Below are positions 48,049-61,049 of a DNA stretch of 64,000 nt, piece by piece. The position numbers and the translations under genes are program-made. The notes beneath the pieces were generated by a model that worked only from the letters and a program-made list of their open reading frames with translations, was not told the origin of the DNA and did no database searches. Positions within the stretch are counted from its first letter, which is position 1, and each line of letters opens with the position of its first letter. Source of the stretch: Ceratotherium simum simum (lineage: Eukaryota; Chordata; Mammalia; Perissodactyla; Rhinocerotidae); assembly GCF_000283155.1 (NCBI RefSeq), contig NW_004454163.1:4926808-4990807 (forward strand), read 5' to 3'.

Positions 48049-49489
48049 CCTATTAACTTACTTCAAACAAACGAAAGTGGGAATTTTTAAATAAAGATAC
48101 AGGGATATCTCAGGAAACCCAGGGTGGGATTGTAGCTACAACTCAAATAGGACAGAAATCAGATACTGCAAAATTAAATGAATACTAGATCTATTATAAA
48201 CAATAACACAGTAGACAAAGTCATCTTATTAGCAAATAGAAAACAGATTTTCTACAAAAATAAAACAAGCAGATTTTTCTATAGCAACAATAAAAGATAA
48301 AGAGTGGAATGATATATTAACAGTACATAGAGGAAATTGATCAAATACAAATACATTCCCTGCAAAACTATCGTTCAAGAATTAGAGCAAAAAAAACATT
48401 TTTGGAAACAACAAAAACAAAGTTTACCATTAGCAGACCCATACTGAATGATGTACTTTAGGAAGAAAGAAAATAGTGAAGATATCGGAAAGAAATGTGG
48501 TTAAATCTAAACAGTCTTTGAGTATGAAAACACGTCAACCATCCACTTGTCTTCCAGTTGTTCTTGGTTTTCTTTTCCTAATCATCCCCTATCCAATTAA
48601 TCCTTAAGACCTATGCATGCAACTGTTTTAATATATCTCCTGACAGTGCCAGACGATTGCAAGAATTAGATTTAATGACGGAGTGTTCTGGGCCCCTTTT
48701 TTACTTACACCAGAATTATTTAGAGCCACTGTTAGATTAACTAAATGCATACCACACCTGCCACAGAGAATTAGCCGAATCTTCCTATTTATTAATAATA
48801 ATGTTTTATTAAGGTGAACCAGAGGGTCCTCAGTAGACAATTGGAACTGACATCTAATTATATCTGAAAGAGTGGCATGATATCAATTTCTCTAAATTAA
48901 AAATTACTGTCTTAGGCAGACATTCTCCAAAATTCAATTTGCTAACATCAAATTACTTCTTACAGCAACTTAATCCATTTTTATATTGTAAGTAATTCAT
49001 ACTGATGTACAGTGAGAAAGTAAGAAGTTCAAAAAGAGCATTACTGATGTTTTGCTATAATGATTCTATATGATTTAAAAGATTTCAAGATCAGAACCAT
49101 TTTGCCCTATCATCAATGGTATAGAATTTGGAGACAATGTTATACCTATTCATGTGCTAAAGATTACCATTACAGCTTTTGAAAGTAAATTTTAAATGAT
49201 CCTAAATACTAAACGTTCTTACAGATATCACTCTGTTGCCACCGTCTGTAAGTTGTAGTCATTTATCCGGGCAAGAGCCCCTGAGTTTTCATCATAAGAT
49301 TCCATTCATCTCATCTGCTTCTCATAAAACATATGGATCTGTTTTCAGTCTATATGTTTTATAAAATACCTACAATCTAATACTTCATCAGAGTATACAG
49401 CCTCAAACTCTCTCTGGGCAGTTTTGTCAAAAGCTTGCCTGAAAGGACACTATTTACAGAATATTTGTTGTTTTAAACCAACATCATTA
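48049..49489. other. Unassigned non-coding stretch
   Basis: About 1.4 kb, AT-rich, without recognised elements. The first 400 bases are A-rich and may be old LINE sequence ('gtttaccattagcagaccc' resembles an L1 word). Confidence 0.45.
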
Positions 49490-49918
49490 CCTATTTGAAC
49501 ATTATGTACTTCCCACATAATGGGGTCACCTTAGACCTTTCACAAAAAATTAGCTCAAAATTGATCATGGACCTAAATGTAAAATGCAAACCTATAAAAC
49601 TTCTAGAAAATAATATACAAGAAAATCTAGGTGACCTTGGGTTTGGTGATGACTTTTTAGATATACCAAAAGTGCGATCCATACAAGAAAAAATTAAGTT
49701 GGACTTCATTAAAATTAAAACCATCTGCTCTTCGAAAGACACTGTTAAGAGAATGAAAAGTCAAGCCACGAACTGGGAGAAAATATTTTCAAAACTCAAA
49801 TCTGACAAAGGACTTGTATCCAAAATATACAAAGAGCTCTTAGAACTAAACAATAAGAAAACAAGCAACTCATTTTTAAAAAAGAAATGGTCAAAAGATC
49901 TGAACAGACACCTTATGA
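49490..49918 (+). pseudogene. L1 ORF2 internal fragment with an open 144-codon frame
   Basis: Encodes an uninterrupted stretch of the L1 ORF2 protein C-terminal part (49495-49929, first ATG at 49504), including LIMDLNVKCKPIKLLENN and IKLDFIKIKTICSSKDT, and ending in NRHLM. It is cut off at both ends: the left flank is unrelated and the right flank changes at about 49919. Without the endonuclease, reverse transcriptase and start region it has no activity. The open frame over 430 bp implies lower divergence than the other L1 pieces here. Confidence 0.8.
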
Positions 49919-52900
49919 TGCAGGTCTGACACCTGTGAAAGGAGAGTGGTGGGATGAGCCCCAGGCTGTATTACAGCTCTGAGAATGTCTCAGCCAAGCC
50001 AATGGGGAGCTCCAGGGCAAAAATTTTTTAGGAGTCTCATGTTGGGCAGAAATGGCCTGGCTCTAGTATCACTGCCAGAGTACCACTGTCATGCTCAGTC
50101 ATTGACTGGGAGCAGCCTAGGGAGAGCGTGGCCTCAGTGTGAATGTTATGAGGCATCCTTGAGTTGCATTAGCTAGAGGCTGCCAGCTAATTATACTACT
50201 TATAGTATGTCCTTTCTTGCAGGGACATCTGAACTGGGCACTTTCATGGCTTCCAAAGCAGTTTTGTGAAATTACTTGGTGTCCTAGTTCAGATGTGCAT
50301 TCCTAAAGAAGTCCAGTAACAATCCAGAAGTCTGGTTAACAACCCAACTGTTATCCGTTCAAAGGGATAATAGTTTTCGGCAGGATAGATCATGACCTTT
50401 GACAAAATGTAATATGAGTCCTAGTGCAGCTCACCAGAGGCTCTGTAAAACATCTCAATTTGTGACAGACTCCCTTAACACTAATGCATTTGCTGAGCCA
50501 AAAGGCAAGAGGTAAGACTGTTTACCCCATACCCTGAATATGCTGCACAGCATTTTATAGCTCCAGGTGCAACTCAAAGCTGACAGCATTAAGGGTTACC
50601 TGGTGAACAGGTCAGAGGAGCACACAAAATTAGTTTATGTCACCTTCAATAGCCAAAGAGGTCCACCAAGTGTTTTGCTTCTTCAATAATGATAGAAGTT
50701 GCCACCATTTTTATCTCTCTGAGAAAGTGTATCTTGACATGCCCAAGACCACTGGACCCTTAGAACCTTAGAACCTTCACAGGTGTGGCACCTCAGCATT
50801 TGCAAGATATCTCCCATCCTCTGGAATTCATCTGTTTTACTAAGGCATCTCGGGGAATTTCATTTTCTTAATCACCAGTAAAATTAGCCTTTATTTCATC
50901 TTCACCATGAGCCTGCATTATATGCTCTGGAATATCAAAATGAAAAAGGTCCTCTGGACCACGTAAGGATAGAGAGGTGAAGATTTGACATATTGTTATG
51001 GCAGGAAAGAAAGGCAAATTGGTGTCGTCCAAGTCTATCTAACTTGCTTCTGATTATATTTGCTGACAGGAATGGAAAAAAGGACCATTTGCTAAATCTA
51101 TAGTTGTATAGCATGGACTAGGGGATCTGTTGATTTGTTGCAGTAAAGATATCACATCTGGAACCACAGTTGCAAATCACTAACTGAATCTTCAGTCACT
51201 CTACAATCATTCTCAGGACCCAAGAGACTTTTGAACCAAACAGGGAGGTAAAGTGGGGATAAGGTAGGAATCAGTATTTGGTTTCTTCAAGTCTTTGATT
51301 ATGGCACTACTCTTTAAAATTCCCCCAGAGATATGGCATTATTACTTTTGGTTTATTTTCTTGGCAAGATGGGATTAGCTACAGGGGCTTCTACTTGGCT
51401 TTTATACCATAATAGCTCCCACGTCATGGGTCACAGGATCAATGGGGGGATTCCACTAAATTTTAAGTATATCCATTTGCACTATACTTTCTAGAATTAA
51501 GGTAATAACTACATGATTGGTGTATGGTCACAATGAATCCAGTGGGAGGAGAAAGGAGGCAAGATTCCACGCATCACCTGAGATTTCCATAGTCTTCACT
51601 CTGACTACTGTATTTTGAGTCTCCAGAGGTTAGCATCATTTCAGAAGCAGGACCTAATAATGCCCAGAAGTTCTGGGTAAATTCCTTAGCCCAATACATG
51701 TAGTAATGGCCATAGGTCCTTCTGGGAAAGGTTTAGAGAAAAAGTCACAGTCTATACTAATGGTTGCTCAGTTAAGGTGTTTTATGTCTGGCAACTGGCT
51801 GAGGTCTGGAAGTAGGTAAAAGTATATGAATCCCTTAAAGTATACTTAATTTAAGTTTTGGACCACTAGATTTAGACTTTCTGCCTGTAGGTGTCAAGAA
51901 GCACCTCATAAGCTGCCCAACTATTTTATTCCTAGAGACCCCATAAATAAGTGGACATCATCACAGTTTCCTATGGGACATCTCATCTGATTGTCACTCT
52001 ACTGATGTTGCTCATTATGATCATTGTCCTCACTTTGTATCTGAGAGTAAAGTACATCCACTTATTTCAACAAGAGAAGGGATGACTCTGACATCAAGGA
52101 AGGTTCATTGAGGTTTGGAAGTTTAAATTCCATAGCCTTGTCTGTTTCTGTCTAATGTTTCCCTTTTCATTGCTCAGTTAGTCTCTGCTTCTTCATCAAT
52201 GCCCTTAACTTAGCATAAGAGACTTGGAAGTGTTGAGATGATTAGTGCTGGATCCCAGCCTTCATTAGAGTCAAGCCTTGGGCTTGATCCTTAGGCATAT
52301 TTGCCCTGAGACTTCAGGAAATGAGGAACTCCTTGAAAGCTAACATAGGAGCTTTCTCATTTTCTACTCATGCTCTGAATTAGCATTCCAGGCCCTCAGT
52401 TTATCATTTTCTCTGTATATACTATTCAGGGTCATATAAAAAGTCAACTGACCACCCAGCCTTTATATTCATTATGTTGCCATAGTGACTAGTTAACAAA
52501 GCTGGTTTATCTACCAACACCTTACTTTCCACATTGACTTCATCCCATGCTACCACTGGTAATAATTTGAATAGCAATAATGCCAGCATATGATTCAGAT
52601 TACTATGTTACATTTCTCTCTAGTGAGCAGTGCTCACTAGTGCTCAGTAGGGCTCCTTGGCTATGTGAGAAAACCAGTTTCAGAATCCCAATTTGAAGTT
52701 ATGTTTCCTGGGACCACTTATGCTATCAAATACTGTAACAGTGAAGGTACTATCAGCAAAAAAGAAGACATTCTACATGGAGAGCTAAATAAAGGGATAA
52801 TTTACAACATGTAAGTAGGTTTAAGGAAAACCAAATGATTGGTGAAAATTTCTGGGAATAACAAGGGGAGCTGTTACCACCACAGCCTAATGGTGTGAGG

Positions 52901-53700
52901 AGAAAGAAAGGTTAGTAGAACCAAGAAAAGTCCTAGAAGAGGGCCATCTGACAAGAGTTCTAACCTTGAGCAACCTGATAGGAGTAGAATAGAATAATAA
53001 ATGCCCTAATATCACTCTCTTCCTACCTCCAGTCTCTCACTGGTATCTCTCATTAGGAGCTAACAGAAACCTGAGAGCAAGGATTCCAATTGATTTAGTC
53101 CAAATAATTCAGCCTTCTAGGGCACAGACCAGGGTGGTGAATTGTGCAGAAACAGATCCAGAGGAGCAAATAAAGGTATCTAGCAGAGTGTTAAATTCTT
53201 TTATAGCTATCTAAGAAGGCACCCTGAACCCAGCTGACCCAATTTGGACCTAGCCTCAGAGTAAAGGATAATAGGAAAAAGCAAAAGTTCCAGATATTTT
53301 TGGTAAGGATATAAAAGCAGAAGGATACAGGAGCCTCACTTTCTGGCCAAAACCCAAGAAGATGCCAAGCCTCAGAGAGAAGTCTTTAAAACCAGCATGG
53401 TATAATAACAGCGATTAGAAATTGTGATAGAACAATTCCGTGCAGAGATATTCTAAGAAACCCACTAAAGCCCACATGCTCAAGTCTCTTACAGCCACAG
53501 AAAAGGAGAAAGTGCAACTGAAGTTTTCCTATGTTCACCACCCTCCTTAAGAGGGTTATGAAAAGTCTGAGATGGCTTGAGAAATTGAAAAAGCCCTTTA
53601 AATAGTCACAAGAGTTCCCGAGCCAACCAATAAAAGCCACAGTGGGACCTTGAATGTGGCCTCAGATGCCAGTGGAACTAAATGGAAACAGTCAAAAACC
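49919..53700. repeat. Unassigned moderate-GC block, retroelement-like
   Basis: About 3.8 kb less AT-rich than its surroundings, with no simple repeats and no frame above about 85 codons on either strand. The minus strand reads in phrases that remind me of internal (gag-like) parts of MaLR/ERVL elements, for example 'gatgatgtccacttatttatgggg' and 'gtctcttatgctaagttaaggg'. I see no flanking LTR pair, primer site or protease/RT motif, so this stays a guess. Confidence 0.3.
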
Positions 53701-55214
53701 TTAGGATGAGCTCCTTCTCAGTTGGGCAGCATAGGACAGAGGATATACTACACCCATCGATGACAAGATGCTCCATAAACAACCATGGGAAGAAGAGTCT
53801 TTGGGTATAATCTGATTTGATTGAATACAATTGAAATGAAAAATATTGAAATGTCTGAGCTTACTTGAGATAGATTAGATTCAATTATCAGCCATCAGTC
53901 AGAATGGGTGTTCAAAACAGGTTGTTCAACTGACAAGGAAAACATTACATTTGCCACCTGAATATATGATTTGAGAATTCCTACCAGAAACCTGTAAACA
54001 CACACGTATATCTAGTATATCTACATAATGTGCTGCACTAAAAGTAATTTAAGCAAAAGTTTAGGTCAGGGTGAACAGATAATTTTTTATATCCATAATT
54101 CTGTTGTGATTACCATCAGGCATTTCAACTTTTAATTCCAACACAAGATTTTACCCAAATGGCCTACTGGGTTAATCAACACCACTCAAACTGTGCAAGT
54201 TTTCTCTCCAACACACATGTTTCTATAACTCAATATCATCAAAAAGTTATGTTTCTAAAGCAGCAAGTACATTTTCAGTTATTTTCTTTTACTTGAATCT
54301 GAGACTAATTCTAATTGATTGTACTTAAAATTTATAATTTTTACAAAAGGAATAGCACAGTTATTATCCCTAATGAAGCCCCTGTGGTGTGTCAGCCCAA
54401 CCAGTGACTATTACCACATGTTTTATTTGGCCTTCAAATTTTCCCTCTGCCACGACATGCTACTGCTAAGTTAATTATAATCTAGAATTCCCATTAAGTT
54501 TATGTGCATGTGTTGCCTTGCAGCCTTTGAAATTTAATCATAACTTTTAAAACATAAATTTCCATTTTAAGAAAACTGTACTTTCCATTAGAGTTTAATA
54601 AATTAGAAATATAAAACTATGTTTTTCCAGCTTTTCAAAGTATAACAATGAAAATTTGTAACTAATGAAAAGCCATTTATGCTTCAAATGAACACAACAT
54701 ATGCCAGGTTTTAGCCCCAAGACAGTTTTTATGACCAAGTTACCAGACCCTAAAAAAGAAATTTTTATCGTAGTAATGTTGTCACTTCTTTAATATACAC
54801 ACAGTAATTTCAAGGCTTTTGTCACATTAATTATTTTTGTTAATAATTTGGAGGCTCAGAAATGATTCTTGATTTTAAATTCATGATATCTGTTAAATGT
54901 TCTTTTATATCTTCTGTCTTGTTAAATTTATCTATTTTTCATTGTGAGATTTATGCACCTAGCTATAAATACACACTAACAAAAGTAGTGCATCTAAGGC
55001 TATGTGGCCTATTGGCTTCATTCAGGAAATAGTTACATAGAAAAGATTAATATTTTCCTTAATTTATTATTCAAAATAAGGGATCTTTCCATTTACTCAT
55101 TTAATAAGTAGCATGCATTTAGCTATTGCTTTTTTTGGCATTCTTAAATTTTTTGCTGCTCATCCTGTTAATCTGCAACTTCATTTAGGAGGAAAAACAA
55201 AATATGGCAACACT
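53701..55214. other. Unassigned non-coding stretch
   Basis: AT-rich, no element recognised, no frame. Nothing to annotate. Confidence 0.5.
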
Positions 55215-55435
55215 TCTTACACTTGCTGAATATTTGTTATATATCAGACACTGTTCTAAATGCTTCATATTCATTGATTTACTTAATCATCACAACAATT
55301 CTCTGGTTATATTATAAGTGAATAAACAAAGGTACACTTCCCCCAAGATATCAAACCAGTCCATGGTGGAGAAAGCAGTCAAATCCAGGCAGCTGAATTA
55401 GTTACGCTCTTAGCCACTTTGCTGCACCACCTCAC
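55215..55435 (+). repeat. MIR-related SINE fragment
   Basis: 'cttgctgaatatttgttatatatcagacactgttctaaatgcttcatat', 'cttaatcatcacaacaattc' and 'gctcttagccactttgctgc' follow the MIR/MIR3 order in sense orientation. Confidence 0.65.
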
Positions 55436-56224
55436 ATATGAGAAAACATAGGAAAATACAGATTGCTTACTCTAAAATCACAGTCTTCTATTTTTTAAGT
55501 ATAATTTATGTAACCAACTTTATGACTTCTTTCACCTATCTCTACACTCTTTCTGCTCTAAACTTCGTGCATCTCCACCCCTACTCACTTTCCATAGAAG
55601 TCTTTCTAGCTCAAGGAATATGTAAGTGGATGGTAAATTCCAGGATGGCTCTAATTCTGCTTCGTAAGGGTCAAGGCTTTTGTTCCCTGCAGAGTTTTTA
55701 ACACTGGGAAATGAGAGCCCACTGTTCCACTTGACACATGAAGAATAAGGAAGATTAATAGATGGTTAGCGAAAATAGGTTGTGAAATCCAATCTTGAAA
55801 GGAACAAATAACTGAAGAGATTAAATGTTTGTATCACCTAGTATTGATCCTTCAAATATCTTATTGGAAAATAAGGAATGTAACTAAACAAACGTATGGA
55901 TATTACTATGTTAAGTCAGACTTAATTTTTCTGATTTAAAGATCTGGCATTCCTACCATGTCACAGAGCTTTAATTTACTCTCTTAATGTTATTAATGAC
56001 AACATTAAGCATCCTAAGGCAATTCTTTTTAGTTAAAAGAATTTTAGCAATTATATTTAAGTTATTAGCATTGGTTTACAGCTAAGTGTATTAACTCATG
56101 AAATTACTTTAACTCTTAGGTTTAAAATAATTTTTTAATTTAATATGTAGTTAAAAATGAGAAATTATTTCCCAAGGTAGTCTGCATCAAAAACTGTTTG
56201 TGGAAAAAGTGTTTATTCTAAGAA
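55436..56224. other. Unassigned non-coding stretch
   Basis: AT-rich; the 87-codon frame at 55438 lacks any domain and any splice context. No repeat recognised. Confidence 0.5.
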
Positions 56225-58400
56225 GAAACTAATGACACATTGAGTCATTTATTCATTAATTCAATAAATGTTTATTGAGCACTTAGCTATTTGCCAAATA
56301 TTTTATTGCAGTGAACAAAACACACAAAGGTCCTGCTCTAATGGAGTTCACATTCTAGTGTGGGAGACAGACAATTAATCCATACAGAAATGAATATATA
56401 ATGTCAGGTGCTAAGAAGAAAGTTAAGGGAGGTTAAGGGGATAGAGTAATGAGGGTGGGTGTTATTTTAGATGTGTTGCCTACGAAGGCCTCTTGGGGAA
56501 GGTGTCATTTGAAGAGAGACTGAATGAAGTGAGGAAGCAAATCCTGAGGGTATTTGGGGAAGAGTGTCATTGACTGAGGAAACAACAAATGGCAAGGCTC
56601 AGAGGCAGGAAAATTAGGTGTTTCTGCTATTTTTATATATGTATGGTAGTGTTGGAGGCTAAAACTGCTTTCTGCAAAAATTTGGGCTTAAAGGGGAATT
56701 AAGATTAAGAGCAGATCATGCAAAATCTGCACAACTGTGAACCCAGAGAATGTAAACAGTCATTGGTACCACCACTTGGGTCACCCAGACAGGTAGTGAA
56801 GCATGACTGGAGGCCACCACAGTGAATATTTAAAGTGCACAAAGGTAATAGATTAGAAGTCAGTTGGCAATGCTTAATATCAGAACAGGGCTGGAGAAAG
56901 CTGAGAGAGTGCAGAAGGAAATGAAGTTCCAAGAGCATGGATTACCATTAAATGGGCTTGAGAGACAAGCCAACCCACATAGCTGAAAGCTACACAAGGC
57001 TGGGGCTGCACCTGGCAGGGTGGCTGATGCTGGTAGAGGAGCTTTGTTTTTTCTTAGAGTGGGTTCTTACCCCCAGTGCAGCAGCTAAGCAAAGTGAAGC
57101 TTGCTCTCCTGCTGAAGTAGTTATAACTCTTCCCTTGCTATTTTGGCTCCCTTTGTGTAGGAAGAATCACATATAGACCCAGTGCAACTTTGTGTTGTGC
57201 TGGCATCATTACCCTGTTTGCCAACCAAATAGCAGCTAATATGCATTGCTAACACATGTAGAGAAAAGACAAAACTTAGTGTGTTTGTGGAAGAAAAATT
57301 AGAGCAGTGTGTCCAGAAATCAGTGAGTGAGCAGGAGTTCTAGGAAATAACACAAAATAAGTAGTTAAGTAGCCAGGACTAAGTCCTGTAGAGCTTAGAT
57401 AGGGCAGTCAGGGCCAAATCATACAGACCTTAAGACTTTGGATTTTGGTGTAAGTGTGATAAGAAGCAATTGGAAGGTTAAAATCATGGGAATAAAGTAA
57501 TCTGTCTTCCATTTTAGAAACATTCTGGCAGTTGTGTGGAGAATGGGATCAAGGGGAAAACTGAAAATGAGTTAAGTAGCTACTCAGATAAGAGATTATG
57601 GTGGATTAAACATTGAGTCATGGTCATTGTAATAAATGGTCAGATTGTGAATATGTCTTTAAAGATAGAGCCAACAGGATTTTCTGATGGACTAGATGTG
57701 GTTTCTGAGAAAAAGAAGTCAAAGATGACTATGGGTTTTTGTGTCTGATCCAACTGAATATAGATGCCATTTACTGACATAGGAGACACAAGGGAAGGAG
57801 TAGTTTTAACAGGCATTCAGAAAGGAATCAAAAGTCCCATTTTGGTTGTTTTAAGATTGAAAGACCTAATAGAAATCCAAGAGGGGATGTGGAGTCCCAG
57901 ATGAAGGAGAAAGATTGGGCTAGAACTATAAATCATTGCTCAGGAGCATATGGATAGCATTTGAAAATTTGGGACTGAATGAGATCACTAGGGAGAAAGA
58001 ATAAATACCGAAGATGTCTGAATCTGATTCCTGGGGCAAACAGACAGTAATAAAAAAATAAAGAAACTTGACAGGAGTGCAGAAAAAAGAGCCTGGGAAT
58101 GAGTGAAAAGTGAGGCAAAGGACATTCAGAAGAGTGAGGGTCTTTTAAGAAAATGTTTTAAGAAGGGAGAAGTGATGAACTGTGTCAAATGCTTTCGGTA
58201 TGCCATATGACAAATAATTGGTGAATTGGGGAGGTGTAGGTCATTGGGATCTTGACCTGTGTGGTTTCAATGAGGCCATAGAGTGCATTGAGGACAGAAT
58301 AGGAGAAGAAATGAGTTGGCCAGTATAGGCAACCATTGTGAGTATGTGAGGGAAAGCAGAATAAAAGTGTGAACTGTAGCTGGAGGGAGATGTGAAGTAA
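56225..58400 (+). repeat. Ancient long repeat, copy C (most complete)
   Basis: Opens 'caataaatgtttattgagcac', then 'gtgaacaaaacacacaaaggtcctgctct', 'gtgggagacagacaatta', 'gaagagagactgaatgaagtgagg', later 'gactttggattttggtg', 'gatagagccaacaggattttctgatgg', 'gaactgtgtcaaatgc' and 'gtagctggaggg'. The order is continuous over 2 kb except for an unrelated stretch at about 56640-57310. Non-coding. I have seen this sequence in mammalian genomes but cannot recall the family name. Confidence 0.55.
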
Positions 58401-59259
58401 AGGAGGGTTTTTAGTACGACAGGAAATATTACAGCATGTTTGTGTGGTAATAGAAATAGTCCAGCATAGAGGGCACTTGATGATGTGAGAGAGGGAAGAG
58501 ATAAATGTGGGTGGGAAACGAATAAGGGAAAGAAAAGAATGAGGGTAAAATGTGTGATATATTTACATTGAGAAAAATGCTAGGCTAAAATCTCTAGAAT
58601 ATAAAAAGAGAAAATTTTAAAAATATAGCTGGCCTCACAAACAAGCTAGATATTCCTAGGAGATGAAACAGAACAAATACAAAATGGTTCTAGGAGCAGA
58701 AGTTGGGATCCAGAAACCAATGGAAGCACCTGGAAATTCTTACATTAAATAATAGAGACTAAAAATGCTCCTTAAGAGTCAGTGACCAGAGCCAGTCTTA
58801 CTTCTAAAATTCCTTTGCCTACCCCTGTCCGATGTTTGAGCAGGTGCTGAAAAAAAATCTGTTCTTAGGGAAAGCAAGAAGACATAAGTAAGTATGACGA
58901 CTTGCCCAGAAATTGAGCCAAGATACCGTTTGGCTTAGAGACTCTCTTGCAGATATCGCCACCATTATCATGGAGCATGAAGCCTGAAGTGGCAATAGAA
59001 GACTTAGGTTAGATAGGTGGATCTCTCCTCAACTGCTAGGAGAGAAAGAGGAGAATTGTGAGAGTTTTTCATTCAAAAAAAAAAAAAAAATCCGCAAGTA
59101 AAAATTACAAAACACATAAGGAAATGTAACAATAAGAAAGAGAACCTACAAAATCAGCAATTTGAAAGTGAAATTACTTCAGGTGACATTAAAAAATCAG
59201 AATGATTTGGGAAAAATACTTCAAATAAGTGTATTTAGAATCCTAAATGATATTCAACA

Positions 59260-59395
59260 AATGTCTATGAAATGCCTATTCAGTGTCAGACACAATTCTA
59301 GGTGCTGGGAATAGAGTAGATAAAACAAGTCACACAAAAATCATTACCTTCGTGGAGCTTAAATTTCACTGGGTGAGATAACTGAAAAAACTATA
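59260..59395 (+). repeat. Ancient long repeat, head fragment (copy D)
   Basis: 'ttcaacaaatgtctatgaaatgcc', 'gtcagacacaattctaggtgctgggaatag' and 'gtggagcttaaatttcactggg' match the opening of the repeat at 56225 but stop after about 135 bases. Confidence 0.5.
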
Positions 59396-59665
59396 TCCAT
59401 AAAAGTATGCAAGAAATCTGAAACAGAACAAAAAGAAATGAGTCTGTGTGAGGATAATCAATTGAAATACTGGAAATAAGATAGTCATTAAAATTTTTTT
59501 AAATGCAAAAAATGAATAAACTCTAGATCGGAAACTTTAAAAGCATCAACAGCTTGGAAAACCAAGAACACTTACAGAAATGCAACATCATTTAAAAATA
59601 TGAAAAATTATTTAAGAGATTTAGAGTAAATGTTGCTTCAACACACATCTAATAGGAGCCTTGAA

Positions 59666-59879
59666 CAGAGGTCAGCAAACTTTTTCTGTAAAGACCCAGA
59701 TGGTAAATATTTTAGGCTTTGCAGGCCAGTCTCAACTCGGTCATTGTCAAATGACCAAATGGTCAAAGCAGCTATGGACAATTTATAAACAAATAGGTGG
59801 CTGTGTTCCAACAAAAGTTTATTTACAAAAGCAGGCAATAGGCCAGTTTGGCTCTTGGGCTTAATTTACTAATCTATCT
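59666..59879 (+). mobile_element. hAT-Charlie-type DNA transposon, same family as 21669
   Basis: Left end CAGAGGTCAGCAAACTTTTTCTGTAA is close to that of the 21.7-kb element. 'ttttaggctttgcaggccag' and 'gttccaacaaaagtttatttac' are the expected internal words. The right end is decayed and no 8-bp duplication is clear. It interrupts L1-like ORF1 sequence. Confidence 0.75.
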
Positions 59880-60381
59880 TTTAGAAGAAAAGGAGAGGAA
59901 TTGGTGAGGAAGCAATATTTTGAGAGGCAAAGGTAAAGAATTTTGCAGGAATAAAGAAATTCATTAGTACTCCAATCAAAAGGACTCTCTGAGAGCTAAG
60001 CAGGAGTAGTAAAAATAAATCAACACATAGATACATTAGAGCATAACTGCAAAATATCAAAGATAAAGAGAAGCATCTTAAAAGCCCCCTGAGGAAAAGA
60101 ACTGATGACTTACAAAGGAATAATAATTATACCTGCAGCAGTTTTCTTATCAGCTCAATCATGCCAGGAGAAAATGGAATAATATAAGCTAATTGGCAAT
60201 CTAAACCTAAAATTTGATACCCTACTAATTATTATTCTAGAAAGAAGGCAAATTAAATCACTGTATGATGAAAAAGATTAAGACAGCTTGCCAGTATTGG
60301 ACACACACTAAATCTATCAAGCATAAACTTCAGCAAGAAGAAAATCCAATACAGAAAGAAGGAATGGGACAAAAGTACATG

Positions 60382-60924
60382 CAGTTGATTCCCATTCACA
60401 GCAGTTATGTTCTACAAAGTCTCTGGGAACACTTAATTTGAGAATACTGAACCAGTGCTCCTAGAGGAAATATATACATATATATCTCACATAGATTATA
60501 ACCTTAAATCCTAAAAACAGTTCATTCTGGTAGATTCTATTTTTCTTTATTTTACAAAAAAGAGAATAAAGTTCACAAGTGTTAAGTGACTTGCCTGAGG
60601 CCACCCCACTAACAGGTACTAGAGTTGGCACTCAAACACCATCCAACTGACTAAGCCAGAGCTTCCTGCCCTACGCTGAACTGCCCCTCTACCATCTCAA
60701 TCCTCTGGTGATCTTTGCATGAGAGCTGAATCAAGAATGCAGAGGCTGCCCTTGTTTGACCTTAGCTATAAATATATGTGTTGGTGGACTCAGATTTCTC
60801 ACCACTTAAGTGCATATCAGCAAATGATCATGAAAGCCAGGGGTATGGATTTTGGGGTTGCAAATAAATTTTAGCAAGTAGGCAAATTCACAATATGGAA
60901 TCTGGAAATAATGAGGATGGACTG
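60382..60924 (+). mobile_element. Tigger-like DNA transposon containing a MIR
   Basis: Left end CAGTTGATTCCCATT (60382) and right end AATGAGGATGGACTG (60910-60924) are inverted repeats of each other at 11 of 15 positions, in the style of Tigger (TcMar) elements. Subterminal words 'agcagttatgttctacaaagt', 'gaatactgaaccagtgctcctag' and 'tttggggttgcaaataaattttagcaag' fit too. Between about 60500 and 60690 lies sequence reading as a sense MIR. No transposase frame. Confidence 0.6.
60500..60690 (+). repeat. MIR-type SINE inside the Tigger-like element
   Basis: 'tctttattttacaaaaaagagaataaag', 'gtgttaagtgacttgcctgaggcc', 'ctaacaggtactagagttggcactcaaac' and 'ctaagccagagcttcctgccc' are MIR right-part words in the correct order. 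Confidence 0.65.
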
Positions 60925-61049
60925 TGTATTTATCTATCTATGTATATTCAATTGAAAATGAATTGAAAAACAAATATCTGATTTATTTTTTTACTTAAAA
61001 ACATAAACTTAAAATTTCAGGCAGAAAAACAAGATGGAGGGGCATTGTT

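Larger units (their letters stand above)
58590..60370 (+). mobile_element. L1/HAL1-like 5' UTR and ORF1 remnant
   Basis: The part to about 59090 (with an A16 run near 59074) looks like an L1-type 5' region. From 59100 on, ORF1 words occur in order: 'caacacacatctaataggagcc', 'gaggaagcaatattttgagaggc', 'aaataaatcaacacatagatac', 'caaagataaagagaagcatcttaaaag', 'ttacaaaggaataataattat', 'gccaggagaaaatggaataat'. All frames are broken. A hAT element (59666-59879) and an old fragment (about 59260-59395) interrupt it. No ORF2 follows, as in half-L1 elements, though truncation would look the same. Confidence 0.55.
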
